A stretch of DNA of 64,000 nt from Mycolicibacterium moriokaense (GTDB lineage: Bacteria; Actinomycetota; Actinomycetes; Mycobacteriales; Mycobacteriaceae). Below, piece by piece: positions 33,394-42,815 of this stretch. The stretch spans positions 62,001 through 126,000 of the forward strand of contig NZ_QQBJ01000012.1 of assembly GCF_003347205.1 (NCBI RefSeq), written 5' to 3'. Positions within the stretch are counted from its first letter, which is position 1. Each line of letters opens with the position of its first letter. The position numbers and the translations under genes are program-made. Under the pieces are notes generated by a model that ran no database searches, was not told the DNA's origin, and saw only the letters and a list, made by a program, of their open reading frames with translations.

Positions 33394-34614
33394 ATGCGGG
33401 ACGATCTGGACGAGGCCGCGGCCGGGAGTGGTCTGCACACGGCCTACCAGCCGATTGTGTCGCTGCCCGACGAACGGGTCATCGGCTTCGAGGCCCTGGC
33501 CCGTTGGCCGCGATGCGACGACCCGGATCCGCAGGCGGTCTTCGAACGCGCGGCGGCCACCGACATGCTCGACACGCTCGACCGGTTGTGCATCGAATCC
33601 GCGATCGCCGGGGCCTCGGCGGGGGAGTTGGCGCGCGGGACGGTTCTGCTGGTCAACGCTGAACCCGACAGCGCGTACGTCGGATGCGGGTCGAGCGCGA
33701 CCGTCGCCCGCGGCCACGAGCAGTTCACCCTGGTGTTCGAGCTGACCGAGCGCAGGCTGCTCGCCCATCCGCACGCGCTGCTGAAGAAGGTCGCCGCGGC
33801 CCGCGCCGACGGCATCGCGATCGCGCTCGACGACGTCGGCTCGAACCCGGACTCGCTGGCGCTGCTGGACGTGATCTGCCCCGACATCGTCAAACTCGAC
33901 ATCGACCTGATCCAGGCGCAGCCCAGCTTCGAGCAGGCCCGCACGCTGGCCGCGGTGCTTGCCCACCACGAGCGCACGGGCGCGACGATCCTGGCCGAAG
34001 GCATCGAGACGAACGAGCACCTCGAGCATGCGCTCGCGATGGGCGCCACTCTGGGCCAGGGTTTCCGGTTCGGCGAACCCGGGCCCCTCGACCGGCACAC
34101 CGCCCACATCTGGCCGGTGTCGTTGAACCATAGTGCGACGCAGCTGTCCGCCGCGCGATCGCCCTTCGACCTGGTCCACCAGGAGTCGCGGCTGCGCACC
34201 GCCCACAAGCCCACGCTGACCGCGTTCACCCAGCACATCGAGAGCCAGGCGTCCAACACCGCCGACCCGCCGATGGTGTTGACCGCCCTGCAGAAAGCGG
34301 AGTACTTCACCGAGGACACCGCACGGCGGTATCAGCAGATCGCTCAAACATCGCCTCTGGTAGCGGTTTTCGGGCAGGACCTGCCGGAGAATCTCGGCCC
34401 TCGCGTCCGCGGCGTTTCGCTGGCCGCCGACGACCCGCTGAGCGCCGAGTGGACGGTCGTGGTGCTCGGGCCGCACGCGGCGTCGGCGCTGTTGGGGCGC
34501 GAGCGGGTCGACGACTGCGAGGACGACGCCGGGCGCCGCTTCGACTTCGTCATCACCTACGACCGGGCCCTGGTGACGCTGGCCGCCCGCAGCCTCCTGG
34601 ACCGGATGCGGTAA
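33394..34614 (+). CDS. EAL domain protein with C-terminal DICT sensory domain
   Basis: 406 residues, soluble. The EAL domain (about 10-245) keeps the key cyclic-di-GMP phosphodiesterase motifs: FEALAR, NAEP, ELTER, DDVGS, KLDIDLI, AEGIET and QGF.FGEP. The C-terminal part (about 275-406) matches the DICT domain found with cyclic-dinucleotide and two-component proteins. There is no GGDEF domain. It probably degrades or senses c-di-GMP. The start is an ATG after GGGGGGAA. The preceding 124 bp contain an A/T-rich imperfect dyad (TTTTTGCC...GGCGTAAAAA), the only candidate control site. Confidence 0.87.
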   Translation: MRDDLDEAAAGSGLHTAYQPIVSLPDERVIGFEALARWPRCDDPDPQAVFERAAATDMLDTLDRLCIESAIAGASAGELARGTVLLVNAEPDSAYVGCGSSATVARGHEQFTLVFELTERRLLAHPHALLKKVAAARADGIAIALDDVGSNPDSLALLDVICPDIVKLDIDLIQAQPSFEQARTLAAVLAHHERTGATILAEGIETNEHLEHALAMGATLGQGFRFGEPGPLDRHTAHIWPVSLNHSATQLSAARSPFDLVHQESRLRTAHKPTLTAFTQHIESQASNTADPPMVLTALQKAEYFTEDTARRYQQIAQTSPLVAVFGQDLPENLGPRVRGVSLAADDPLSAEWTVVVLGPHAASALLGRERVDDCEDDAGRRFDFVITYDRALVTLAARSLLDRMR

Positions 34615-34633
34615 CCGGAGGCGGCCATAATCG

Positions 34634-36163
34634 ATGGCGATGCTCGCTAGCTCCTCGGCGCGGAAGGCCATCGCGGTCGCTGCGACAGTGGTCGCCCTCG
34701 CGCCCGCGTGCTCGCACGCCGATACCGCACAGACGGCCCAGTCGGCCGAGACGCCCAGCTCACGGCAGGCGCCCGTCGTCCCCGCACCTCCAGCGCTGCC
34801 GCCCGTCGCGCCGTCGCCCTACGACTTCGGCGCCGTCTCCGAGCTGATCGACTACGCGATCGCGGCCAACGAGCTGCCCGGCGCCGTCGCGCTTGTCGGG
34901 CACCAAGGCAGGGTCGTGTTCCGCCAGGCCTACGGTGTGCGCAAGCTGGCGGGCGAGCCGGGGCTGGACGGCGCGCCCGCACCCGCGGAGCCGATGACCG
35001 AGGACACCATCTTCGACCTGGCGTCGCTGACGAAGCCGCTTGCGACGACGCCGGCCGTCATGCAGCTGTTCGAGCAGGGCAAGGTGGCGTTCGACGACCC
35101 GATCCAGAAGTACCTGCCCGACTTCAACGCCGACCACGATCCGGTGCGGGCGGCGGTGACGGTGCGCACGCTGCTGACGCACACGTCGGGCGAGCCGGGC
35201 GACGTCGAACTCGGCGACCCGTGGGGCCTGAGCCGGCCCGACAAGGCCGAGGGCATTCATCGCGCGCTCACCACGCCGTTGCAGGCACAGCCCGGCGCGG
35301 GCTTCCGCTATTCGGACATCAACTTCATCCTGCTCGGCGCGCTGGTCGAGAAGCTCACCGGAGCGCCCGAGGACGTGTACGTCCAGCAGCACGTGTTCGC
35401 GCCGATCGGCATGCAGGACATGCGTTTTCTGCCCGTCGCCAAGGCGTGCGGGCCGCACTCGACGCGCGGGGCGGCGATCGCCAGGGCGCCCGAGGCCTCC
35501 GACGAGGACGGGTGCCCGCCGGGCGAGTGGAACGTCGGGCTGCTGCCGCGGATCGCGCCGACGGCCCACGACGAAGAGGCCAGGGCGGATCCGGGCAGCA
35601 ACCCCGACCTCGACCGTCTGCTGCGCGGCACGGTGCAGGACACCACGGCACGACGGATGGGTGGCGTGGCCGGGCATGCGGGGGTGTTCGCGACGGCACA
35701 GGACGTCGGCACGTACGCGCAGTCGCTGCTGGACCGGCTGGCGGGACGGCCGAGCAGCTTTCCGCTGTCGCAGGCGACGGCGCAGATGATGACGGGCCCG
35801 CAGCAGCCCGGACACACCGACGGGCAGATCCCGGCGGCGAACACCGCCGAGCAAGACGCCCTTGCCCAGCGAACGACGACGTCGGATCCGCTTCTGGCTC
35901 CGCGCTATCCGGCAGTCAGGGGCCAGGATCTGCGCGGCTTCGGCTGGGACATCGACACGCCGCAGTCGCTGCCGCGCGGCAGCGTGTTTCCGATCGGCAG
36001 CTTCGGCCATACGGGTTTCACGGGCACCAGCGTCTGGCTGGACCCGGCCTCGGACACGTATGTGGTGTTGCTCACGAACTCGATCCACACGCGGGGCAGC
36101 CCACCGGCCTCCAAGCTGCGGGGAGACGTCGCGACGGCGGCGGCGCGGGCGCTGGGTCTGTAA
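34634..36163 (+). CDS. Serine beta-lactamase-fold lipoprotein
   Basis: 509 residues. Signal sequence with lipobox APAC (Cys near 26). The class C beta-lactamase/esterase-type hydrolase domain (PF00144 family) has the nucleophile SLTK (SxxK), a YSD at the YxN position and GHTGFTG as the third motif. It is longer than the usual about 380 residues, with insertions around 250-340. Such proteins act outside the membrane as D,D-peptidases, esterases or beta-lactamase-like enzymes. It lies 19 bp after the EAL-DICT gene and is probably co-transcribed. Confidence 0.85.
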   Translation: MAMLASSSARKAIAVAATVVALAPACSHADTAQTAQSAETPSSRQAPVVPAPPALPPVAPSPYDFGAVSELIDYAIAANELPGAVALVGHQGRVVFRQAYGVRKLAGEPGLDGAPAPAEPMTEDTIFDLASLTKPLATTPAVMQLFEQGKVAFDDPIQKYLPDFNADHDPVRAAVTVRTLLTHTSGEPGDVELGDPWGLSRPDKAEGIHRALTTPLQAQPGAGFRYSDINFILLGALVEKLTGAPEDVYVQQHVFAPIGMQDMRFLPVAKACGPHSTRGAAIARAPEASDEDGCPPGEWNVGLLPRIAPTAHDEEARADPGSNPDLDRLLRGTVQDTTARRMGGVAGHAGVFATAQDVGTYAQSLLDRLAGRPSSFPLSQATAQMMTGPQQPGHTDGQIPAANTAEQDALAQRTTTSDPLLAPRYPAVRGQDLRGFGWDIDTPQSLPRGSVFPIGSFGHTGFTGTSVWLDPASDTYVVLLTNSIHTRGSPPASKLRGDVATAAARALGL

Positions 36164-36271
36164 CGCGCGGCGGACGGGGCGATTCGGCCGAACCCGAACC
36201 GGCCTGTAGGCTGGTGACAACGTTGGCGCTGGAAACACGCAGCCAACGACCGTCGTGGACTACTTCCCCAT

Positions 36272-36294
36272 CGTGTGCGACAGCACACGGTTTT
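36272..36294 (+). terminator. Hairpin followed by T-rich run in the helicase leader
   Basis: CGTGTGC-GACA-GCACACG forms a perfect 7-bp stem with a 4-base loop, followed by GTTTT. It lies 109 bp after the lipoprotein stop and 103 bp before the helicase start. It could end the upstream transcript or act as an attenuator of the helicase. Confidence 0.5.
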
Positions 36295-36335
36295 CTCGCG
36301 GCGATCGATTTTGCCCACCGGCAATCTCGCCACCT

Positions 36336-36372
36336 TTGTGCTCGCGCCGACATCTCGCAGTCGCGAGCACAA
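36336..36372 (+). promoter_or_regulatory. 11-bp perfect inverted repeat before the helicase start
   Basis: TTGTGCTCGCG (36336-36346) and CGCGAGCACAA (36362-36372) pair perfectly around a 15-base loop, ending 11 bases before the AAAGG ribosome site. As RNA this is a strong stem that could control initiation; as DNA it could be an operator. Confidence 0.5.
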
Positions 36373-36396
36373 CCCGATGCCTGAAAGGCACCAACC

Positions 36397-37719
36397 ATTA
36401 CTACGCAACGCTCGTTCGCCGATCTCGGCGTGGACGAAAAACTGATCCGATCGCTCGCCGAGCGCGGAATCCTCACCCCCTTCCCCATCCAGGAGAAGAC
36501 GCTGCCCGACACACTCGCAGGCCGAGATGTGTTGGGCCGCGGCAAGACTGGCAGCGGCAAGACGCTCGCCTTCTCGATCCCGCTGGTGACCCGGATCGCG
36601 GCGATGGCCCGCCGCGGCCGCCCGAGCGGCTTGGTGTTGGCGCCGACGCGCGAGTTGGCGACACAGATCGCCGCCACGTTGACGCCGCTGGCCGCCGCCC
36701 ACCACCTGAAGGTCACCACGATCTTCGGCGGTGTCCCGCAGAACCGGCAGGAGTCGGCGCTGCGGTCGGGCGTCGACATCGTCGTCGCGTGCCCCGGCCG
36801 GCTGGAAGACCTGATGCGGCAGCGCATCGTGCGCCTCGACGCGATCGAGGTGACGGTCGTCGATGAGGCCGATCACATGGCTGACCTGGGCTTTCTACCC
36901 GGCGTTACCCGGATTCTGGCGGCCACGCCCGCCGGCGGTCAGCGGCTGCTGTTCTCCGCGACCCTGGACAACGGCGTCGACAAGCTGGTGAAGCGGTTCC
37001 TGCGCAGCCCCGTCACGCACTCCATCGACGAGGCGCACTCGCCGGTGCCGGAGATGACGCACCACGTGTTCCATGTGACGGGCGCGCAGGCGAAGAAGGA
37101 ACTGGTGCACCACCTGGCGTCCGGAACCGGGCGCCGAATCCTGTTCATGCGCACCAAGCATCAGGCCCGCAAGCTGGCCAAGCAGCTCACCGAATCGGGT
37201 GTGCCGTCAGTTGACTTGCACGGCAACCTGTCTCAGAACGCCCGCGATCGCAACCTGGCGGCGTTCAGCTCGGGTGAAGCGCGCGTGCTGGTGGCCACCG
37301 ACATCGCCGCGCGCGGCGTGCACGTCGACGAGGTCGAACTGGTAGTGCACGTGGACCCGCCCGTGGAGCACAAGGCCTACCTGCACCGGTCGGGCCGAAC
37401 GGCGCGCGCGGGCAACTCCGGTGACGTCGTCACCGTCGTGTTGCCCGAGCAGCGCAAGGACACCCAGGCGTTGATGCGCAAGGCCGGGATCAAGGTGCGT
37501 CCGCAGGAGGTCATCGCGCATTCGGAGCCGGTGACGGCCCTGGTCGGCGAGTTGGCCCCGGTCAAGGCGCCGCCGCCGCGGGCCGCTCAGCCACCGCGCG
37601 GCGCTACGCCGACGAAGCCGGGCGGGTCGCGCCGCCGCAGGCGTCCAAGCGGCAACGCCGCCGCCGCGCGGTCGCACGATCGCAGCCAGGCCGGCCGCAG
37701 GCGCGCTGTCTCAGGGTGA
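36397..37719 (+). CDS. rhlE: DEAD-box RNA helicase, RhlE-like, probable ATT start
   Basis: About 440 residues. All DEAD-box motifs are present: the Q motif (PFPIQ), GKTGSGKT, PTRELA, DEAD, SAT, TDIAARG and HRSGRTARAG. A basic Arg/Lys-rich tail (400-440) should bind RNA. The conserved Phe ahead of the Q motif (SFADLGVDEKL) lies upstream of the first GTG (36430). An in-frame TGA at 36382-36384 bounds the frame, and no ATG, GTG or TTG lies between. ATT at 36397, 8 bases after AAAGG, gives ITTQRSFADLG, so ATT is the best start. The leader is highly structured. It converges with and overlaps the DUF5994 gene by 9 bp. Confidence 0.88.
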   Translation: MTTQRSFADLGVDEKLIRSLAERGILTPFPIQEKTLPDTLAGRDVLGRGKTGSGKTLAFSIPLVTRIAAMARRGRPSGLVLAPTRELATQIAATLTPLAAAHHLKVTTIFGGVPQNRQESALRSGVDIVVACPGRLEDLMRQRIVRLDAIEVTVVDEADHMADLGFLPGVTRILAATPAGGQRLLFSATLDNGVDKLVKRFLRSPVTHSIDEAHSPVPEMTHHVFHVTGAQAKKELVHHLASGTGRRILFMRTKHQARKLAKQLTESGVPSVDLHGNLSQNARDRNLAAFSSGEARVLVATDIAARGVHVDEVELVVHVDPPVEHKAYLHRSGRTARAGNSGDVVTVVLPEQRKDTQALMRKAGIKVRPQEVIAHSEPVTALVGELAPVKAPPPRAAQPPRGATPTKPGGSRRRRRPSGNAAAARSHDRSQAGRRRAVSG

Positions 37720-38319
37720 GCCCGCGGGCGGCGCGGCACTTTCCAGGGAATTGGCGCACGCGGCGCGCACGATGCCGTCGGCCACCTGGAACGCAACGGT
37801 GTCTCGGTGTGCCGACATGATGGGCAGCCGCGCCGCTCGGCGCAGCAGCATGACGGCCAGCGCCGTGCTGGTTCGCCACGGGACCACCAACAGCCGCGCC
37901 GTGGCCCGGCTGCCGGTCAATGTCATCACGCGTTGACGGCGGGTATCAGCAACCGAAACAACGGCATTGCCGCGCCAGTTGAGTGAATCGAGGTTCGGCA
38001 GCCCGGACAGGGTGGACCAGTTGACGTCGATGTCGACGACGTGGCCCAGCGGCTTTTCCAGGACGTCGACGAGGCCGGGAAGCTCGCGCCCGATGGTCGA
38101 GGAGTGGGGCCACCATGCGCCGTCGAGCGTGTCGCCGAGTTCTGAGGCGAGGGTGACCCGGATCGGTGTGTCGAGTCGCTTGCGTGGCCTGCCCATCAAC
38201 GGTTCCTTTGGCTCGACCTGACCCGGCGCATCGGTGCGGGAGTCGGCATGCGAATCGGTTCGCGCGGTGACCTTTTTCGGCCTGTCGGGGCCGATCACGC
38301 TGGGGACGAAACCGTTCAC
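37711..38319 (-). CDS. DUF5994 family protein
   Basis: 202 residues, cytoplasmic. A charged leader precedes a core with RVTLASELGDTLDGAWWPHS (about 53-72), ELPGLVDVLEKPLG, and a LLVVPWRTSTALAV segment, matching the actinobacterial DUF5994 pattern of an invariant DGAWWPRS-type motif. No enzymatic function is known. An internal ATG (GRPRKRLD, near codon 42) could be the true start, since the leader looks unstructured. It faces the helicase and is divergent from the cyclic-nucleotide-binding gene. Confidence 0.7.
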   Translation of the reverse strand: MNGFVPSVIGPDRPKKVTARTDSHADSRTDAPGQVEPKEPLMGRPRKRLDTPIRVTLASELGDTLDGAWWPHSSTIGRELPGLVDVLEKPLGHVVDIDVNWSTLSGLPNLDSLNWRGNAVVSVADTRRQRVMTLTGSRATARLLVVPWRTSTALAVMLLRRAARLPIMSAHRDTVAFQVADGIVRAACANSLESAAPPAGSP

Positions 38320-38492
38320 TTCGACGCTACCCCGTGGGGGTTGCGGGCGTGACCTGGGGATCGCAACGAGGCTGATCTTGATCGCGTGGGCGCCGTGATC
38401 TTGGCCGAGGTTTTGCGGTTTGACCTGACTGGAGGGTGTTTCTCGCTACGCTCCGGAGGTCGGACCACATCGCGAATCGGGGAAAGACCACT

Positions 38493-38951
38493 ATGAGTGA
38501 ACGTCAGATCGCCCGCGACAAGGCTGCCGCAATCACCAAAGAGCAGGAAGAAGACGCCGAACGGCTGAGGGATTTCGAGGGCTTCTCGAAGTTCTCCGCC
38601 GACGACCGCAAACGCATCGTCGCCGCGGCGCACCGCACGTCGACCTCCGGGCCGTGGCCGCTGATCCGTGAGCAGACGGTGTCGGACGCCTGCTACATCC
38701 TGCTCAGCGGGGACGCCGCCGTTTACGTCGGCCAGGACAAGGTCGCTACGGTGGGGCCGGGCGAGGTGATCGGCGAATCGGCGCTCAAGCGCGGCAAGCT
38801 GCGCGGCGCGACGGTGACGACGACGGGCCGGGCCGAAGTGCTACACATCGACCGCGACGACCTCGACCGTCTGCTCGAAGAGGTGCCCGCGCTGCGGGAT
38901 CTGATCGACGCGACCATCGCGCGACGGGTGCCGGGCGCCAACGCGGAATGA
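38493..38951 (+). CDS. Cyclic nucleotide-binding domain protein
   Basis: 152 residues. A helical leader of about 30 residues precedes one cNMP-binding beta-roll with ACYILLSGDAAVYV, GPGEVIGESAL (the phosphate-binding cassette GE.AL) and the closing RDDLDRLLEEVP helix. The Arg that normally contacts cyclic phosphate is replaced or displaced (ALKRGKLRGA). There is no helix-turn-helix, so it is not a CRP-type regulator. It stands alone and ends 6 bp before the convergent small gene. It is probably a stand-alone sensor or protein partner. Confidence 0.8.
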   Translation: MSERQIARDKAAAITKEQEEDAERLRDFEGFSKFSADDRKRIVAAAHRTSTSGPWPLIREQTVSDACYILLSGDAAVYVGQDKVATVGPGEVIGESALKRGKLRGATVTTTGRAEVLHIDRDDLDRLLEEVPALRDLIDATIARRVPGANAE

Positions 38952-38957
38952 GCTGAC

Positions 38958-39332
38958 TCAGTCGTCGTAGGACTGGGTGTCCGACGTGAAGGTGACGTCG
39001 TGACCCTCGAGCCAGTCGGTGATGCCGATGCGCTGGACCCAGGAGCCGGTGTCGACGACGGGCATGGTGCCGTCCTGGATCCGGCGCCAGAGCAGTTCGA
39101 AGGCATCGATGCCGTCGACTGGGCCCAAGGCCTCGATCAATCGCGGGAGATGTTGAGGCGCAATGCGAATCGTCGTTCGCGTGTCGGTGATCGGCCAGTG
39201 CGCTGAGTCGTTGACAGTCAACGTGATTCCGTCGGCGTCGCTGTATTCGGCGTAGACGAAGACATCGTGGTCGTCCCCCAGCGCGGGGCCACTGCGGAGC
39301 TTGCCCCGGAAGACGACCGCGCCCTTGGTCAC
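38958..39332 (-). CDS. Conserved small protein coupled to virS
   Basis: 124 residues from a GTG that overlaps the virS stop by 4 bp (GTGA). It is soluble and beta-rich (VFRGKLRSG, VFVYAEYSDADGITLTVND, TTIRIAPQHLPRLIEAL), with an acidic C-terminus. No family is recognised and no catalytic motif seen. The coupling means it is translated with the AraC-type regulator, so it may modulate it. Confidence 0.65.
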   Translation of the reverse strand: MTKGAVVFRGKLRSGPALGDDHDVFVYAEYSDADGITLTVNDSAHWPITDTRTTIRIAPQHLPRLIEALGPVDGIDAFELLWRRIQDGTMPVVDTGSWVQRIGITDWLEGHDVTFTSDTQSYDD

Positions 39333-40345
39333 CGCGTTGACTCTGCCATCGCCGGGTTGGCCCGGTACTGCCTGGGTGTCTTGCCGAACCAGCGCCGGCA
39401 GGACCGGTTCAGCGCCGTCTGCTCCGAATAGCCGAGCAGACCGGCGATCTGCGACAGGTGCAGCCCCGGCTCGGCCAGATAGCGCGCGGCCTGCGCTCGG
39501 CGTTCGCGGTCGATGATGTCGGCACACCGCGCGCCCTCGTCGACCAGCCGCCTCTGCAGCGTCCGCGGGTGCAGCGCGAGTTCGGAGGCGATGGCCTCGG
39601 CGCTGCACTCGCCGGTGGGCAGCAGCCGCCGGGTGAGTTCGGCGACCCGCTCCGACAGTGGCGCGCTGGACGGAAGATAGGTCGCCTCGAGATATTCGGT
39701 GGCGATGCGGCGGGTCTCGGGGTCGGCGTTCTCGATGCGCCGGGCGGCCATCGCCGCCGACAGCGTGAAGCCGCACCAGGTCTGCCCGAAGCGCACCGGG
39801 CAGCCCAGCGCGTCGCGGTAGGCGGCGTCCGAACCCTGCTGCGTGTGCGGAAACGAAACCGATTCGAACCCGGCCTGCGCTCCGCCGAGCAGATGGATGA
39901 TCTGCACCGCGATTCCCATGCTCAGCTCGAGGCCCTGGATCTCCGGAAGTCCCGGTTCGGTGACCTCGTAGCTGAACTGTAGACCGGGTCCGGCGGACGC
40001 TCGGGCGCCCAGGCGCAGCGCCGGGGAGTGGATGTAGAGGAACCGGGCGATCGACTCCACCCCGCCCAGCACCGTCGACGCGTTGCGCGCGATCACCGCG
40101 ATCGGGCCGAGGATCTCCAGGCCCTGCCTGCCCGAGAGTCGCAGCCCGAAGTCGGGGCAGGCCAGCACCTCGGCGGTGGTCTCGAGCATGCGGGTCAGCG
40201 CCGCGAACGAGATGAACGTGTTCTCGGCGCGCTCCACGCCGTCGGGGATGCCGAAGCGGGCGAGCAGCGGCGCGGGGTCACCGCCGAGCTCGCGGACCAG
40301 CTCGGGGTAGCCGCGCATCGCCGCGGCGCGGATCAGGCTGCCCAT
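39329..40345 (-). CDS. virS: AraC-family regulator VirS
   Basis: 338 residues. The N-terminal sensing domain (about 10-210, OruR/VirS arabinose-binding-like type) is followed by a C-terminal AraC double helix-turn-helix (about 235-330) with ELALHPRTLQRRLVDEG and a final RRWFGKTPRQYR signature. It is divergent from a monooxygenase-esterase-dehydrogenase operon, the same arrangement as M. tuberculosis virS (Rv3082c) and mymA (Rv3083), where VirS controls the mymA operon. A good promoter (TTGACA, 16 bp, TATCAT on the minus strand) and two direct repeats lie in the 83-bp gap. Confidence 0.85.
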   Translation of the reverse strand: MGSLIRAAAMRGYPELVRELGGDPAPLLARFGIPDGVERAENTFISFAALTRMLETTAEVLACPDFGLRLSGRQGLEILGPIAVIARNASTVLGGVESIARFLYIHSPALRLGARASAGPGLQFSYEVTEPGLPEIQGLELSMGIAVQIIHLLGGAQAGFESVSFPHTQQGSDAAYRDALGCPVRFGQTWCGFTLSAAMAARRIENADPETRRIATEYLEATYLPSSAPLSERVAELTRRLLPTGECSAEAIASELALHPRTLQRRLVDEGARCADIIDRERRAQAARYLAEPGLHLSQIAGLLGYSEQTALNRSCRRWFGKTPRQYRANPAMAESTR

Positions 40346-40355
40346 CCATGACTCC

Positions 40356-40386
40356 CTTGTCGGGAAATGATAAAAACTTGTCGGGA
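40356..40386. promoter_or_regulatory. Direct-repeat operator, probable VirS site
   Basis: CTTGTCGGGA occurs at 40356-40365 and 40377-40386, spaced 21 bp (two helical turns), as expected for an AraC-type protein. One copy lies between the -35 and -10 of the virS promoter and the other just downstream of its -10, while both lie upstream of the mymA start. Binding should repress virS and could activate mymA. Confidence 0.6.
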
Positions 40387-40394
40387 TCTGTCAA
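40367..40394 (-). promoter_or_regulatory. virS promoter
   Basis: On the minus strand TTGACA (40394-40389), a 16-bp spacer and TATCAT (40372-40367) form a near-consensus vegetative promoter 22 bp upstream of the virS start. Confidence 0.6.
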
Positions 40395-40428
40395 GACCCA
40401 GCGGCACCGCGGCGGCCATTCTCGATGC

Positions 40429-41904
40429 ATGACACAGCACACAGACGTCCTGATCATCGGCGCCGGCCTGTCCGGCATCGGCACGGCCTGCCAGATCAGC
40501 GCCGAATTCCCCAACAAGACCATCGCAATCCTCGAACGTCGCGAGCGCCTCGGCGGCACCTGGGACCTGTTCCGCTATCCCGGCATCCGGTCCGACTCCG
40601 ACATGCTCACGTTCGGCTACAAGTGGCGGCCCTGGCAGGAGCGCAAGGTGCTCGCCGACGGCCCCTCGATCCGCCAGTACATCGCCGACACCGCGGCGGA
40701 GTACGGCGTCGACCAGAAGATCCGGTACGGCCTCAAGACCGTCGCCGCGGAGTGGTCCAGCGCCGAGAGCCGCTGGACGGTCACCGCGGTGCACGAGGCC
40801 ACCGGCGAGACCCGGCAGTTCACCTGCGGCTACCTGATCAGCTGCACGGGCTACTACAACTACGACGCCGGCTACCTGCCGAGCTTCCCGGGCGCCGAGC
40901 GGTTCGCAGGGCGCACCGTGCATCCGCAGCACTGGCCGCAGGACCTGGACTACGCGGGCAAGAAGGTCGTCGTGATCGGCAGCGGTGCCACCGCTGTCAC
41001 AGTGGTCCCGGCGATGGCCGGCGACGCAGCGCACGTGACGATGCTGCAGCGCTCGCCGTCGTATGTGTTCTCGCTGCCGGCATTCGACAAGATCTCGGAG
41101 TTCCTGAACCGGTTCCTGTCCGACGAGCGGGTGTACGCGATGGGCCGCAAGCGCAACATCGTGATCCAGCGCGGGCTGTACAAGGCGTGCCGGCGGTGGC
41201 CGCGCACGATGCGCCGCTTCCTGCTCTCCCAGGTGCGCAAGCGCGTCGGCCCCGATTTCGACATGAGCCACTTCACGCCGAACTACATGCCGTGGGACGA
41301 GCGGCTGTGCGCGGTGCCCGACGGCGACCTGTTCGACGTGCTGGCCTCAGGCCAGGCGTCGGTGGTCACCGACGAGATCGAAACCTTCACCGAGACAGGC
41401 ATTCTGCTCAAGTCCGGCGCCCACCTGGACGCCGACATCATCGTCACGGCGACGGGGCTGAACCTGCAGATGCTGGGCGGCATGACGCTGTCGGTCGACG
41501 GCCAGGCCCGTGCCCTGCACGACCAGATGACCTACAAGGGCATCCTGGTGCAGGACATCCCGAACCTGGCGTGGATGTTCGGCTACACCAACGCGCCGTG
41601 GACGTTGAAGTCCGACATCGCGGGCGAATACCTCATTCGGCTGTTCAAGCACATGGACCGCAACGGCATTGACGTGGCGACCCCGCACGACGCCGAGGAC
41701 TGCGCGCTGGACGACGGCATGCTGGACCAGCTGCAGTCCGGGTACGTGCAACGGGCCAAGGACGTGATGCCGCGCCAGGGGTCGAAGCTGCCGTGGAAGG
41801 TGCTGATGCACTTCGAGAAGGACTCGCGCATGCTGCTCGAGGACCCGATCGCCGACGACGCGTTGCAGTTCGGCGTGACGGCGCCCGCGGGGGCCGTCGC
41901 ATGA
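40429..41904 (+). CDS. mymA: FAD-containing monooxygenase MymA (Baeyer-Villiger type)
   Basis: 491 residues. The FAD-binding motif GAGLSGIG is at 12-19, the Baeyer-Villiger fingerprint [12 protein letters not shown] near 157-168, and a second dinucleotide fold [10 protein letters not shown] near 182. It is first of three coupled genes and divergent from virS, matching Rv3083 MymA. MymA is implicated in envelope lipid modification and acid tolerance and can activate ethionamide in M. tuberculosis. The ATG at 40429 is preferred over an upstream start in a Lys/Arg-rich leader. It overlaps the esterase by 4 bp. Confidence 0.88.
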   Translation: MTQHTDVLIIGAGLSGIGTACQISAEFPNKTIAILERRERLGGTWDLFRYPGIRSDSDMLTFGYKWRPWQERKVLADGPSIRQYIADTAAEYGVDQKIRYGLKTVAAEWSSAESRWTVTAVHEATGETRQFTCGYLISCTGYYNYDAGYLPSFPGAERFAGRTVHPQHWPQDLDYAGKKVVVIGSGATAVTVVPAMAGDAAHVTMLQRSPSYVFSLPAFDKISEFLNRFLSDERVYAMGRKRNIVIQRGLYKACRRWPRTMRRFLLSQVRKRVGPDFDMSHFTPNYMPWDERLCAVPDGDLFDVLASGQASVVTDEIETFTETGILLKSGAHLDADIIVTATGLNLQMLGGMTLSVDGQARALHDQMTYKGILVQDIPNLAWMFGYTNAPWTLKSDIAGEYLIRLFKHMDRNGIDVATPHDAEDCALDDGMLDQLQSGYVQRAKDVMPRQGSKLPWKVLMHFEKDSRMLLEDPIADDALQFGVTAPAGAVA

Positions 41905-42815
41905 GAATGCCTGCACCGGCGGTTCGCACCGCCCTGCGCGGGTGCCGGCCGCTGCTGGCGTCGCATCGAATCTCGGTGGGCAGCAAGCGTCTCATGTACG
42001 ACGCGTTCACCCGGGTAGGACGGGTACCGAGGGGCACGGGCTACGACCACGTCACGATCGCCGGGGTGCCCGTGGAGGGCGTGCGACCGCCGGGGGTGGA
42101 CTCCGGCGCGACGCTGCTCTACCTGCACGGCGGCGCGTATGTGCTGGGCACCGCCCGTGGCTACCGCGGAGTGGTGACCCGGCTGGCCGACGCGGCCGGG
42201 ATGACGGCTCTGGTGCCCGACTACTCGCGGTCGCCCGAAGCCCGCTATCCGGTGGCGCTCGAAGAGATGGTCGCGCTGTACCGATCGTTGATCGACTACG
42301 GCGTCGACGTGGAAAACCTCGTCATCGCCGGTGATTCGGCAGGCGGTGGGCTGGCACTGTCGCTGGCGATGGCCCTTCGGGATCGCGGGATCCCCGGCCC
42401 GGCGGCGATCGGCTTGATCTGCCCGTGGGCCGACCTCGCCATCGACATCGAGGGCGCGCGCCCGTGGACGTCTGATCCGCTGATCAACCCCGCGATGGCC
42501 ACCGAGTGGGCGCCGAGGTATGTGGGCGAGCACGATCCGCGGCTGCCGGGGATTTCGCCGGCGCACGGGGACATGGCGGGGCTGCCGCCGATCGTTCTGC
42601 ACTCGGCCGGCGACGACCCGCTGTGCGTCGACGCCGACAAGATCGACAAGGCCGCCGCCGAAGCGGGAACGGGGCGCGTCGACCACCGCAGATTCGACGG
42701 CCTGTGGCACGACTTCCATTTGCAGGCAGGCGTTCTCGCCGAGGCCGACGAGGCCGTCACCGACATGGGCGCGCGACTGCGCACCCTCATGATTGAAAGG
42801 CAAGCAGCACGATGA
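41901..42815 (+). CDS. lipR: LipR-like alpha/beta hydrolase (HSL family)
   Basis: 304 residues. The hormone-sensitive lipase motifs are present: oxyanion HGGAY (near 75), nucleophile GDSAGG (near 147), Asp in SAGDDPL and His in LWHDF near the C-terminus. It is second in the mymA operon, as Rv3084 (lipR) is in M. tuberculosis, with ATGA overlaps on both sides. It probably cleaves the ester produced by Baeyer-Villiger oxidation or a lipid ester. Confidence 0.87.
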   Translation: MRMPAPAVRTALRGCRPLLASHRISVGSKRLMYDAFTRVGRVPRGTGYDHVTIAGVPVEGVRPPGVDSGATLLYLHGGAYVLGTARGYRGVVTRLADAAGMTALVPDYSRSPEARYPVALEEMVALYRSLIDYGVDVENLVIAGDSAGGGLALSLAMALRDRGIPGPAAIGLICPWADLAIDIEGARPWTSDPLINPAMATEWAPRYVGEHDPRLPGISPAHGDMAGLPPIVLHSAGDDPLCVDADKIDKAAAEAGTGRVDHRRFDGLWHDFHLQAGVLAEADEAVTDMGARLRTLMIERQAAR

